From assembly GCA_004376205.1 (NCBI GenBank), contig SOKG01000300.1:1-11258 (forward strand): a stretch of 11,258 bases of DNA, given 5' to 3'. Within the stretch, counting starts at the first letter, position 1. Every line of letters begins with the position of its first letter. The notes under the pieces are model-generated. The model had not been told where the DNA came from. It did no database searches and saw nothing but the letters and a program-made list of their open reading frames with translations. Of this stretch, positions 1 through 6,653 are shown piece by piece. The DNA comes from Dehalococcoidia bacterium (GTDB lineage Bacteria; Chloroflexota; Dehalococcoidia; SZUA-161). Both the position numbers and the translations under genes were made by a program.

Positions 1-343
1 ACCTACCATGCAAATGACGGGACAGACGACTCCAACACCGCCACGGTGACCATCACCATCAATCCGACCAACGACGCCCCGGTGGCGGTGGATGATGCCT
101 ACAGCGTGGATGAGGACGACACCCTCAACGAGGCCGCACCAGGCGTACTCGGCAACGACACCGATGTGGACGGTGACACGCTGACGGCAGTTCTGGATAC
201 CGGTGTCAGCGATGGCACGCTTACCCTCAACGCTGATGGCTCCTTCACTTACGATCCTGATGCCGACTTCCATGGCAGCGATAGCTTCACCTACCATGCA
301 AATGACGGGACAGACGACTCCAACACCGCCACGGTGACCATCA
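1..343 (+). repeat. Direct 55-bp identical repeat, 288-bp period, within the surface-protein gene
   Basis: Bases 1-55 are identical to bases 289-343, and the first mismatch is at 56/344. The spacing is 288 bp, exactly 96 codons, which is one cadherin/VCBS-like repeat unit. The identical stretch encodes the end of the unit (YHANDGTDDSN and the following strand). Identity at DNA level suggests recent duplication or gene conversion between units. More copies may lie upstream of the window. Confidence 0.9.
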
Positions 344-1311
344 TCGTCACTCCTATGAATGACGCGCCGGTGGCGGCGGATGACAGCGCCACAACCAATG
401 AGAATACCCCGGTGAACATCGATGTGCTGTTCAACGACAGCGATCCCGATGGCGATCCCATGATGGTGACCGCTGTCAGCGACCCGCCGCATGGCAGCAC
501 TGTCATCAACCTGGATTACACCGTCAACTACACCCCAGATCTCAACTACAATGGTGCTGATAGCTTCACCTACACCGTTAGCGATGGCACCGATACCGAT
601 ACGGGCACCGTCTCCATCACCGTCAACCCGGCTCCTGCCCCGGTGGTGTATGGGGGGCCGGTGTCCGCGCCGCCCGTATTGCTGTCGATTGAGGTAACAC
701 CTGGGGAAGCCACGATTGCGGAGGGCGAGGCCCGGCAGTTTAGGGCTGTGGCAAGCTATTCTGGTGGCACCACTCGCAATGTCACCGCTGAGGCTACCTG
801 GGGTAGCTCTGATAACAACGTGGCAACGGTTGATGCAGGGCTGGCTACCGGGGTAGCAGAGGGCACCACAGGCATCACAGCGACCCTGGACGGGGTAACG
901 AGCAATGAGGCTGCCTTGAGCGTGACCGCTCCTGCTGTGGTGTCGGTCGAGGTAGCTCCGGAGAGTGGCACGATTGGCGTTGGCGATACTGTGCAGTTTA
1001 CGGCCACGGCGACCTATTCCGATGGCACTACCGTCGACATCACCGGCCAGGCTACCTGGAACAGCTCCGATCCCGATGTGGCAACCATCAACGCGGAAGG
1101 TTTGGCCACTGGCGAGGGTGAGGGGACTGTGGAGATAACAGTAACTCTTGATGGGGTAACGAGCGATCCGGTCACTCTAACGGTCACTGCGGCGGGCGCA
1201 GTGCTGCAATGGTGGGCCATTCTGGCAATAGTCGCTGGGTCGTTGGCTTTGGCGTTATTGCTCTTTACGATGCTACGGAGAAGGCGGGGGTTAGCAACCG
1301 GAGGAAGCTGA
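1..1311 (+). CDS. Repeat-rich surface protein with cadherin/VCBS-like and Ig-like domains, C-terminal anchor (5' end outside window)
   Basis: The frame is open from the first base, so this is the C-terminal part (about 436 residues) of a longer secreted or surface protein. I see two cadherin/VCBS-like repeat units at about 61-348 and 358-630. Both open with NDAPVA and carry acidic, probably calcium-binding loops (DTDVDGD, DSDPDGD) and a DSFTY strand. A Pro-rich linker (about 631-678) leads to two tandem bacterial Ig-like (BIG2 type) domains at about 676-936 and 937-1194, each with an ATW.SSD...AT core. A hydrophobic helix follows (about 1207-1275), then RRRR and a short Gly-rich tail, which fits a stop-transfer membrane anchor with the repeats outside the cell. 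Such proteins usually serve adhesion or envelope structure, and the ligand cannot be inferred. There is no LPXTG or dockerin. The GTG at 46 is internal, not the true start. It ends 51 bp before a hairpin terminator. Confidence 0.88.
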   Translation, partial: TYHANDGTDDSNTATVTITINPTNDAPVAVDDAYSVDEDDTLNEAAPGVLGNDTDVDGDTLTAVLDTGVSDGTLTLNADGSFTYDPDADFHGSDSFTYHANDGTDDSNTATVTIIVTPMNDAPVAADDSATTNENTPVNIDVLFNDSDPDGDPMMVTAVSDPPHGSTVINLDYTVNYTPDLNYNGADSFTYTVSDGTDTDTGTVSITVNPAPAPVVYGGPVSAPPVLLSIEVTPGEATIAEGEARQFRAVASYSGGTTRNVTAEATWGSSDNNVATVDAGLATGVAEGTTGITATLDGVTSNEAALSVTAPAVVSVEVAPESGTIGVGDTVQFTATATYSDGTTVDITGQATWNSSDPDVATINAEGLATGEGEGTVEITVTLDGVTSDPVTLTVTAAGAVLQWWAILAIVAGSLALALLLFTMLRRRRGLATGGS

Positions 1312-1361
1312 GCAGCCGAAGTGAGAAGATTCTGGGCTTGATACGTAAGCCTTTTCGATGA

Positions 1362-1393
1362 CAAGGAAACCCTCTATTGGGAGGGTTTCCTTG
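1362..1393. terminator. Hairpin between convergent genes
   Basis: A perfect 13-bp stem (1362-1374 pairs with 1381-1393) closes a 6-base TATTGG loop. It lies just after the surface-protein stop and just beyond the stop of the convergent membrane-protein gene at 1398, so it could end transcription from both sides. Neither side has a clear U-tract, so its strength as a classical intrinsic terminator is uncertain. Confidence 0.75.
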
Positions 1394-1397
1394 CTAT

Positions 1398-1856
1398 CTA
1401 GACGGCCTCTGTGTGTGCAGTAAGTTCACGTTCGGCGTCAGGAGCACGGTCGGCCATGTTGAAAGAGCAGTTCTCCATATAGTCGGCACTGCTGTCAATC
1501 AGAAGGGTGGTCATTCCCGGCATCATTATCGCTGCAGTTGCAGTTGGGGTGGCTGCCTTTTTGCCTGCTTGAAGGAAGCTTGGTGAGGTAGCGTGCTCTG
1601 TGGAGGCTTGCTTCTGTCCCATCTCATGGTGAAAATCCAGGGCTTCCCCCTTGTCTCTCTCCTTAGCAGAAGCTAGTAGCCGTTCTACCCCAAAACCGAG
1701 GATGGTGATGCTCATTACCGTTTCCAACAACAAGATAACCTTGTTGCTCTCGTAGATGTATACCCCGCCATACACCCAAAAAAAGGCGAAATGTATGACC
1801 AGGATTATCCCCAGAGCAATTACAAGACAGGAGGCTATTACATCTTTGGCGGTCAT
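1398..1856 (-). CDS. Small two-helix membrane protein, unknown function
   Basis: I do not recognise this 152-residue protein. Its N-terminal half is strongly hydrophobic, with helices at about residues 7-34 (rich in I, L, V, F and W) and 40-58. A charged stretch around residues 61-80 (KERDKGEALDFHHEMGQK) and an Ala/Thr/Ser-rich, probably disordered tail complete it. The ATG at 1856 lies directly before the first helix, and no convincing Shine-Dalgarno sequence is seen. The gene is alone, convergent with the surface-protein gene and divergent from the HMG-CoA-synthase-like gene. The helix pattern supports real coding, since a shadow frame rarely gives two clean helices in the right order. The tail is less certain, and a sequence change in it could alter the end. 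No role can be assigned. Confidence 0.6.
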   Translation of the reverse strand: MTAKDVIASCLVIALGIILVIHFAFFWVYGGVYIYESNKVILLLETVMSITILGFGVERLLASAKERDKGEALDFHHEMGQKQASTEHATSPSFLQAGKKAATPTATAAIMMPGMTTLLIDSSADYMENCSFNMADRAPDAERELTAHTEAV

Positions 1857-2145
1857 AGTTGCGTCACTGTCTTTTTGTAGGTCGGAAGCCAGGCCGAAAC
1901 TAGCTTATTGCCTGCGCTTCCACCAATAAAAGTCTAAGTTGTCTTCTAATGGAGCACAATCACCTAAATGTCCCGAATGAAGCTAGGAAATAGTAACGAA
2001 TCTGGTACTAGTACTAGCTTGCTTCTAGGGTCCTGCCGTATGGCAGAATGCCTGTCTCCTCTCAAGGCCAGTTGGACTGGACGCGAAAGAGCTGGTGCTC
2101 TTGCTGCCGATTCTGTGGTTGTAGAACCCCATGCTCATTGATTGT

Positions 2146-2157
2146 TGACAGATGTCA
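2146..2157. promoter_or_regulatory. Inverted repeat TGACA-GA-TGTCA, possible operator
   Basis: This is a perfect 5+5 inverted repeat with a 2-base spacer, about 28 bp upstream of the -35 region of the promoter at 2186-2214. Position and symmetry fit a dimeric regulator site, either activator or repressor. Such short repeats also arise by chance, and no regulator gene is nearby. Confidence 0.3.
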
Positions 2158-2185
2158 GAGATGATGGTGCCGGTGGATCTGAGGA

Positions 2186-2214
2186 TTGTGGCCGAATAGC
2201 GTCTGTGCTATAAT
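2186..2214 (+). promoter_or_regulatory. Extended -10 sigma70-type promoter for the HMGCS-like/thiolase unit
   Basis: A perfect -10 hexamer TATAAT lies at 2209-2214 with the extended TG motif at 2206-2207 (TGCTATAAT). A weak -35 (TTGTGG, 2186-2191) sits 17 bp upstream. Transcription should begin near 2221, giving a leader of about 27 nt that carries the strong Shine-Dalgarno AAAGGAGG at 2235-2242, 5 bases before the ATG. Confidence 0.65.
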
Positions 2215-2247
2215 TTGCTGCGGTCAGGCTTGTGAAAGGAGGCACAA

Positions 2248-3669
2248 ATGGTAGGGATTAGGTCGTATGGTGCCTATATACCGCTGTATAGGTTGGAGCG
2301 GTCTGAGATCGTTAAGGCGTGGCGAAGCCCGTTCCCTGTACCCGGTGAGAAAGCTGTTGCTAACTATGACGAAGATAGCTTAACCATGGCTCTTGCCGCT
2401 GCCTGGGACTGTATCAGGGGCATCGACCGCAGGGAGATAGACGGTCTGTTCTTTGCTTCGACAACGTCTCCCTATAAAGAGAAGCAGGCATCGACAATCA
2501 TAGCGGGGGCAATGGCTCTGCGCCGAGATATACTTACGGCGGACTTCGGGGGTTCCCTGAGGGCGGGGACAATCGCCCTGAGGGCGGCAATTGATGCGAT
2601 CAAGGCGGGATCAGCCAAGAACGTTCTGGTAACGGCCGCTGACCTTCGCCTGGCGGGCGCCAACGGGATGAATGAGATGTTCTTCGGCGACGGGGCAGGG
2701 GCTGTTCTCATCAGCAATGACATGGTGGCCGCTGACTTTGTGGGGGGCCATACAATATCCGAGGACTTCATGGATATGTGGAGGTCGGACAGGGATACCT
2801 TTGTTCGCTCCTACGAAGAGCGATTCGTACGTGAGAAAGGGTATACCCGCATAGTCCCCGAGGGGGTTACGGCTGCTATGAATGAATATGACCTCAAGCC
2901 GCAGGACATTGCAAGGTTCGCTTGTTTCACCGATGACCCCAGGCATGTGAACGCAGCGGCGAGGATACTGCAATTCGACCCTGCTCAGGTTCAGGACCCC
3001 ATGTTCATGACCACGGGCCTTACCGGTACACCTATGCCTTTGATGTTGCTGGTGGCGGCCCTGGAAGAGACCAAGGAGGGCGATAGAATTCTCGTCTGCG
3101 GCTACGGCGATGGCTGTGATGCCTTGATCTTCAAGGTCAATGGCCAGATAGAGAATGTACGGGACCGTGGCGGCATAAAGAATCACCTGGCGTCGAAACG
3201 CGTGATGGCGAACTACCAGCAGTATGTACTCTGGCGCAGGCTTATGCATATGGAGCCTCAGTCTCGTCCTGATCGGCCGACTATATCCCTGTCAGCTCTG
3301 TGGAGGGACCGAGAATGGGGGCTTGCCCTCTATGGCTCCAGGTGCAAGAAGTGTGGAACCCCTCAGTACCCGGTGCAGCGAGTATGCCTGGTGTGCCAGG
3401 CTGTAGACCAGTACGAACCGTACTCTTTTGCCGACAAGAGGGGGAAGCTTACCAGCTTCTCCCATGATCATCTGGCTATCACTGAAGTCCCGCCAATCAC
3501 CGTGGCAGTGGTTGACTTCGAGGGCGGGGGAAGGCTTACGTGCAACCTGACTGACCGTGAGCCTGACGAGACCGTGAATGACATGGATGTGGATATGACG
3601 TTCAGGTGGATGCACTATGTGGGAGGGGTCCACAGCTACTGGTGGAAATGCAGGCCGGTACGATTCTAG
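2248..3669 (+). CDS. HMG-CoA-synthase-like protein fused to C-terminal DUF35 (zinc ribbon + OB fold)
   Basis: This 473-residue protein opens as archaeal-type HMG-CoA synthases do (MVGIRSYGAYIPLYRLER) and keeps the superfamily GDGAGAVL motif (residues 148-154). Residues from about 350 form a DUF35 module: a zinc ribbon with CKKCG (366-370) and CLVC (380-383), then an OB-fold. The synthase residues look absent. By motif alignment from memory, T72 stands at the catalytic Glu (TTSPY against ESxPY), L104 at the nucleophilic Cys (SLRAGT against ACKAGT) and T228 at the His. Classical HMG-CoA synthesis is therefore doubtful; a lyase or aldolase-like or structural role with the adjacent thiolase is more likely. 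DUF35 proteins are known to bridge thiolases and HMG-CoA synthases in archaea and to partner thiolase-fold aldolases in steroid breakdown. The ATG has a strong Shine-Dalgarno sequence. The thiolase gene follows 31 bp downstream. Confidence 0.85.
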   Translation: MVGIRSYGAYIPLYRLERSEIVKAWRSPFPVPGEKAVANYDEDSLTMALAAAWDCIRGIDRREIDGLFFASTTSPYKEKQASTIIAGAMALRRDILTADFGGSLRAGTIALRAAIDAIKAGSAKNVLVTAADLRLAGANGMNEMFFGDGAGAVLISNDMVAADFVGGHTISEDFMDMWRSDRDTFVRSYEERFVREKGYTRIVPEGVTAAMNEYDLKPQDIARFACFTDDPRHVNAAARILQFDPAQVQDPMFMTTGLTGTPMPLMLLVAALEETKEGDRILVCGYGDGCDALIFKVNGQIENVRDRGGIKNHLASKRVMANYQQYVLWRRLMHMEPQSRPDRPTISLSALWRDREWGLALYGSRCKKCGTPQYPVQRVCLVCQAVDQYEPYSFADKRGKLTSFSHDHLAITEVPPITVAVVDFEGGGRLTCNLTDREPDETVNDMDVDMTFRWMHYVGGVHSYWWKCRPVRF

Positions 3670-3700
3670 GATCACGATAGTCTGGGCATAAGGAGGAGCA

Positions 3701-4882
3701 ATGGAGAGTATAAGAGATAAGGTTGCCATAGTGGGCATGGGCTGCACCAAATTTGGGGAGAGATGGGATGCCAGCCAAGATGACTTGATCATCGAGGCGG
3801 CCCTGGAGGCCTATGAAGACGCTGGTATAGAGCAAAAGGATGTCCAGGCGGCATGGGTGGGAACCATGTTCTCGGGAGATACCGGGAGAGTCCTGGCTGA
3901 GCCTTTGAAGCTGCAGTTCATCCCTGTTACTAGAGTGGAGAATATGTGTGCCACGGGCTCGGATGCCATGAGGAATGCCGCCTATGCTGTAGCCGCCGGG
4001 GTGTACGACATAGTCCTGGCCCTTGGTGTTGAAAAACTTAAGGACACCGGCTGGATGGGCCTTGGAGATGTGCCTTTCCCCAGTACTGGCAGGGGCTTAA
4101 TAGGGTCGCAGGGTGTAAGCGGCCCCAGTATGTTTGCTCTGCTCGCCACAGCCTACTTTGCCAAGTACGGCCTGAGCCCGCAGGAGGGCAAGAGGATGAT
4201 AGGCATGATCTCGGTGAAGAGCCATCGCAACGGCGCCAAACACCCCAAGGCACATCTGCGCCGAGAGGTAACCATAGAACAGGTGATGAACGCGCCCATA
4301 ATCGCCTGGCCACTGGGGCTGTTCGATTGCTGTGGTGTTACCGATGGAGCGGCATCAGCAATCCTGGTTCGCGCCGAGATGGCCAAGAAATTCAGGCCTG
4401 ATCCCGTACACATTAAGGCACTGCAGATATCGGTGGGCCAATCTCAGGGCTTCTCCAGGTCTGATTTCGACTACACCAGCGTGTATGAGACTGTCCATGC
4501 CGGCAAAGCAGCCTATGCTGAGGCAGGGATAAAGAACCCCCGTGAGGAACTAAGCATGGCCCAGGTCCACGATTGCTTCAGCATCACCGAGGCTATTATC
4601 ATGGAGGACCTCGAGTTCAGTCCCAGGGGGCGGGTAAAAGAGGATGTTGACTCGGGATTCTTCGAGCTAACCGGTGGGCTACCCTGCCAGACGGATGGCG
4701 GCCTGAAATCATTCGGGCACCCCATCGGCGCTACCGGGCTGAGGATGATGTATGAATGCTACAAGCAGCTTCAGGGCAAGTGTGGTGAGCGGCAGTTGAA
4801 GAATCCCAAATTGGGGCTGACTCACAACCTGGGTGGGTTCCCTGCCAGCGCTACCGTTAGTTGTTGTATCGCTGGTCTGTAG
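3701..4882 (+). CDS. Thiolase of the SCP-x/acetyl-CoA acetyltransferase type
   Basis: At 393 residues this has normal length for an SCP-x (lipid-transfer protein) type thiolase. The landmarks are in order: an N-terminal VAIVGMGCTKFGER strand, the nucleophilic Cys83 in NMCATGSDA, His290 in VHDCFSITEA, and His340 in GGLKSFGHPIGATG. The C-terminal loop NLGGFPASATVS ends in a Cys pair. Unlike the upstream protein, the key residues are present, so thiolytic cleavage or condensation of a beta-ketoacyl-CoA is chemically plausible. Proteins of this subfamily typically need a DUF35 partner, and here that domain is fused to the preceding gene product, so a complex between the two is expected. The start is well supported by AAGGAGG at 3690-3696. 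The gene is the last of its unit, ending 56 bp before a terminator. The substrate is unknown; branched-chain or isoprenoid acyl-CoA is possible. Confidence 0.88.
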   Translation: MESIRDKVAIVGMGCTKFGERWDASQDDLIIEAALEAYEDAGIEQKDVQAAWVGTMFSGDTGRVLAEPLKLQFIPVTRVENMCATGSDAMRNAAYAVAAGVYDIVLALGVEKLKDTGWMGLGDVPFPSTGRGLIGSQGVSGPSMFALLATAYFAKYGLSPQEGKRMIGMISVKSHRNGAKHPKAHLRREVTIEQVMNAPIIAWPLGLFDCCGVTDGAASAILVRAEMAKKFRPDPVHIKALQISVGQSQGFSRSDFDYTSVYETVHAGKAAYAEAGIKNPREELSMAQVHDCFSITEAIIMEDLEFSPRGRVKEDVDSGFFELTGGLPCQTDGGLKSFGHPIGATGLRMMYECYKQLQGKCGERQLKNPKLGLTHNLGGFPASATVSCCIAGL

Positions 4883-4938
4883 GTAGAGCAAGAGGCGGAT
4901 AAATGATTCGATGCATCCGCTAACTTGAAGGAACGAAA

Positions 4939-4973
4939 AAGGTGGTGCTTCCTGAATCCAGAAGCACCACCTT
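4939..4973. terminator. Hairpin terminator between convergent operons
   Basis: A perfect 13-bp stem (4939-4951 with 4961-4973) closes a 9-base loop. Read on the minus strand, the stem is followed by TTTTTCG, so it is a good intrinsic terminator for the MaoC/flavoprotein operon. For plus-strand transcripts of the thiolase unit the tail (CTACTTC) is weaker, but the hairpin may still act on both. Confidence 0.8.
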
Positions 4974-5010
4974 CTACTTCGACCCTGCTATCTGTCTTGC
5001 GTCTAGTCTC

Positions 5011-6138
5011 CTATTTCCACTGCGCAGTCTTTGGGAGGCCCTGTTCCAGGATTGTTACCGCCTCTTCGACCATGTCGTCGATTATTTGCTTGGCGGTCCT
5101 TCGCCTGTTCAAGAGCCTGGTAGCTTGGCCGGCCGGAGTCACCAGCATCTCTTCGAATTCCTTCTGGTCAGCGTGCTCGTAGGCATAGTCCACTATGTCC
5201 AGTGTCAGCAGCATGTGGAACGGCCAGCCCAGAGGTGGCTTGGGCCCCTTGTCCCAGATCTCAGTATAGGGGGTCCTGAGCTGTCGCATCGTCTTGCCGC
5301 TGATTGCCTTGGTGATAACGGCGTCGCGCTCAGTAGCGGCGATGACCCTGTCCTTCTGGCCTTCGGTGAACGTCGCCTCGGGTGAGAGCAGGAACATTGA
5401 GCCGCACCAGACCCCGACCGCACCCAGGGCTAGAGCAGCGACCAGCCCTCTCCCGTCGGCAATACCGCCTGCGGCAGCGACGGGGATCGGTTTGACCGCA
5501 TCCGCTATCTGCGGTACCACAGCCAGGGTGCCGATATTGCCGGTATGCCCCCCGGCGTCGTACCCCTGAGCCACTATGACGTCTACCTGGTCTTCGACAT
5601 GCTTAAGCGACATCCTAACGTTGGCGCCTATGGCGATGGTCTTTATTCCCCGTGACTTGCACTCGGGCATTATGTCGCCCAACCTGCCGAGACCGGCGGC
5701 GAGTACGGGGACCTTATTATCAAGGCAAACCTGGATCAATGCCATCGTCCCTTCCGAGGTCCACAGAGCGCCGCCCCTTGTGCTGTAGAAATCGTCGGGA
5801 ATGTTAAACTTCTTCCTCAACTCTTTCGCGTACTCAAAATAGTCGTCGGGAATATACTTCATGAGCCCCTCTTTGCTAATCCCCTCCATGTCTTTGAGGC
5901 TATCTGGCAGCAATAGATCGATCGCGAAGGGCTTGCTGGTACCTTTTCTGATCTCCCTGATCGCAGCATCCAGCGTATCGGGTTCGTAGACAGCTCCCCC
6001 GAGGGTGCCCAGTCCACCGGCCTCCGATACTGCGATGACCAGCGGCGGGTCGGAGAACCCACCCATGCCTGCCTGGATTATGGGGTATTCGATTTCAAGT
6101 ACGTCGCATAATCTTGTGTGAAGCTTTCTTCTAGCCAT
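5011..6138 (-). CDS. FMN-dependent nitronate monooxygenase / FabK-like enoyl reductase family protein
   Basis: This is a 375-residue TIM-barrel flavoprotein of the nitronate monooxygenase / 2-nitropropane dioxygenase / enoyl-ACP reductase II family. Visible motifs are the N-terminal PIIQAGMGG loop (19-27), SEAGGLGTLGG (38-48), GYDAGGHTG (192-200) with the family His198, and the phosphate-binding AAAGGIADGRGLVAALALGA (221-240) followed by GSMFL. I chose the ATG at 6138: a TTG at 6192 would overlap the upstream gene, and the family fold begins only after the later start. An AAGGAG lies 12 bases upstream (6151-6156), a rather long spacing. It is the last gene of a three-gene operon, 31 bp after a MaoC hydratase subunit. 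In that setting a role in reducing or oxidising an acyl-CoA intermediate is more likely than nitronate detoxification, but family members are hard to tell apart by sequence. Confidence 0.85.
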   Translation of the reverse strand: MARRKLHTRLCDVLEIEYPIIQAGMGGFSDPPLVIAVSEAGGLGTLGGAVYEPDTLDAAIREIRKGTSKPFAIDLLLPDSLKDMEGISKEGLMKYIPDDYFEYAKELRKKFNIPDDFYSTRGGALWTSEGTMALIQVCLDNKVPVLAAGLGRLGDIMPECKSRGIKTIAIGANVRMSLKHVEDQVDVIVAQGYDAGGHTGNIGTLAVVPQIADAVKPIPVAAAGGIADGRGLVAALALGAVGVWCGSMFLLSPEATFTEGQKDRVIAATERDAVITKAISGKTMRQLRTPYTEIWDKGPKPPLGWPFHMLLTLDIVDYAYEHADQKEFEEMLVTPAGQATRLLNRRRTAKQIIDDMVEEAVTILEQGLPKTAQWK

Positions 6139-6169
6139 TTTTAGTCTTATCTCCTTAGCTATCGAGTTA

Positions 6170-6637
6170 TCAGCCTCTCGATGGAAGGACAACTGTGGCG
6201 GTGCCAGGAGTGGTTATCTCCCCCTTGCCATTCTCCACCCCGATCTCCAAATCGAGGCAGTGTTCGTCGCCATCAACGTATTTATTGGTAACCTTCCCCT
6301 TGCACTGCCAGGTCTCCCCATCCTGTGGTTCATTCATGGTCTTCATCAGACGGGGATAGTCCAGGCCGCGGTATTGACAGGAGAACTTCTTCATGAAGCC
6401 CTCATCACCCATCCAGTTTGTCACAAGCTGGATCAGCCAGGCGTGCTTGAGCAGACCGTGGACAATGGTTCCTCCGGTTCCCTGGGATTTGCCGAAGGCA
6501 TCCTCATAATGATGCGGGTTGAAATCACCGCTCGCCCCTGCCCATTTCACCAGCATCACCGAGTGGGCAATCTTTGGCAGCGTCGGCAATTCAGCGCCGA
6601 CCTCGACATCTTCCCAGTATATTTGTTCTTTTGCCAT
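6170..6637 (-). CDS. MaoC-fold enoyl-CoA hydratase subunit (catalytic half)
   Basis: A 155-residue single hot-dog-fold protein of the MaoC/(R)-hydratase family. The hydratase-2 signature GDFNPHH is at residues 37-43, giving the expected catalytic Asp38 and His43, followed by GTIVHGLLKHAWL, the usual helix after the active-site loop. The start at 6637 is chosen because GGAGGG (6642-6647) precedes it at 4 bases, whereas the longer frame to 6670 would overlap the stop of the upstream gene. It sits 16 bp after a second MaoC-type gene that lacks these residues. The pair looks like a heteromeric hydratase, as described for ChsH1/ChsH2 of steroid side-chain degradation. Predicted reaction: hydration of a trans-2-enoyl-CoA to the 3-hydroxyacyl-CoA, or the reverse dehydration. 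The acyl group is unknown. Confidence 0.85.
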   Translation of the reverse strand: MAKEQIYWEDVEVGAELPTLPKIAHSVMLVKWAGASGDFNPHHYEDAFGKSQGTGGTIVHGLLKHAWLIQLVTNWMGDEGFMKKFSCQYRGLDYPRLMKTMNEPQDGETWQCKGKVTNKYVDGDEHCLDLEIGVENGKGEITTPGTATVVLPSRG

Positions 6638-6653
6638 TTTTCCCTCCACAGGA

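Larger units (their letters stand above)
1857..2247. other. Intergenic region of 391 bp between divergent genes
   Basis: No convincing coding frame is seen. It holds the promoter and ribosome binding site of the downstream acyl-CoA gene pair near its right end and an inverted repeat at 2146-2157. It also has a small hairpin CTGCC-GTAT-GGCAG at 2033-2046 and overlapping palindromes GTACTAGTAC (2005-2014) and CTAGTACTAG (2008-2017). The promoter of the minus-strand membrane-protein gene should lie at its left end, but I could not identify one with confidence. Confidence 0.6.

Noticed and set aside
2005..2017. Overlapping palindromes GTACTAGTAC and CTAGTACTAG
   Set aside because: Short simple-sequence palindromes of this kind arise by chance, and nothing nearby gives them a role; listed only as content of the intergenic region.
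2145..2150. Perfect TTGACA as a -35 element
   Set aside because: At 17 bp spacing the sequence is TGCCGG, no -10 at all, and the good TATAAT at 2209 is 58 bp away. It is more likely part of the TGACA/TGTCA dyad or chance.
2611..3249. 212-codon open frame on the minus strand inside the HMGCS-like gene
   Set aside because: It lies wholly antisense to a gene with clear family motifs, shows no recognisable domain, and has no supporting operon context.
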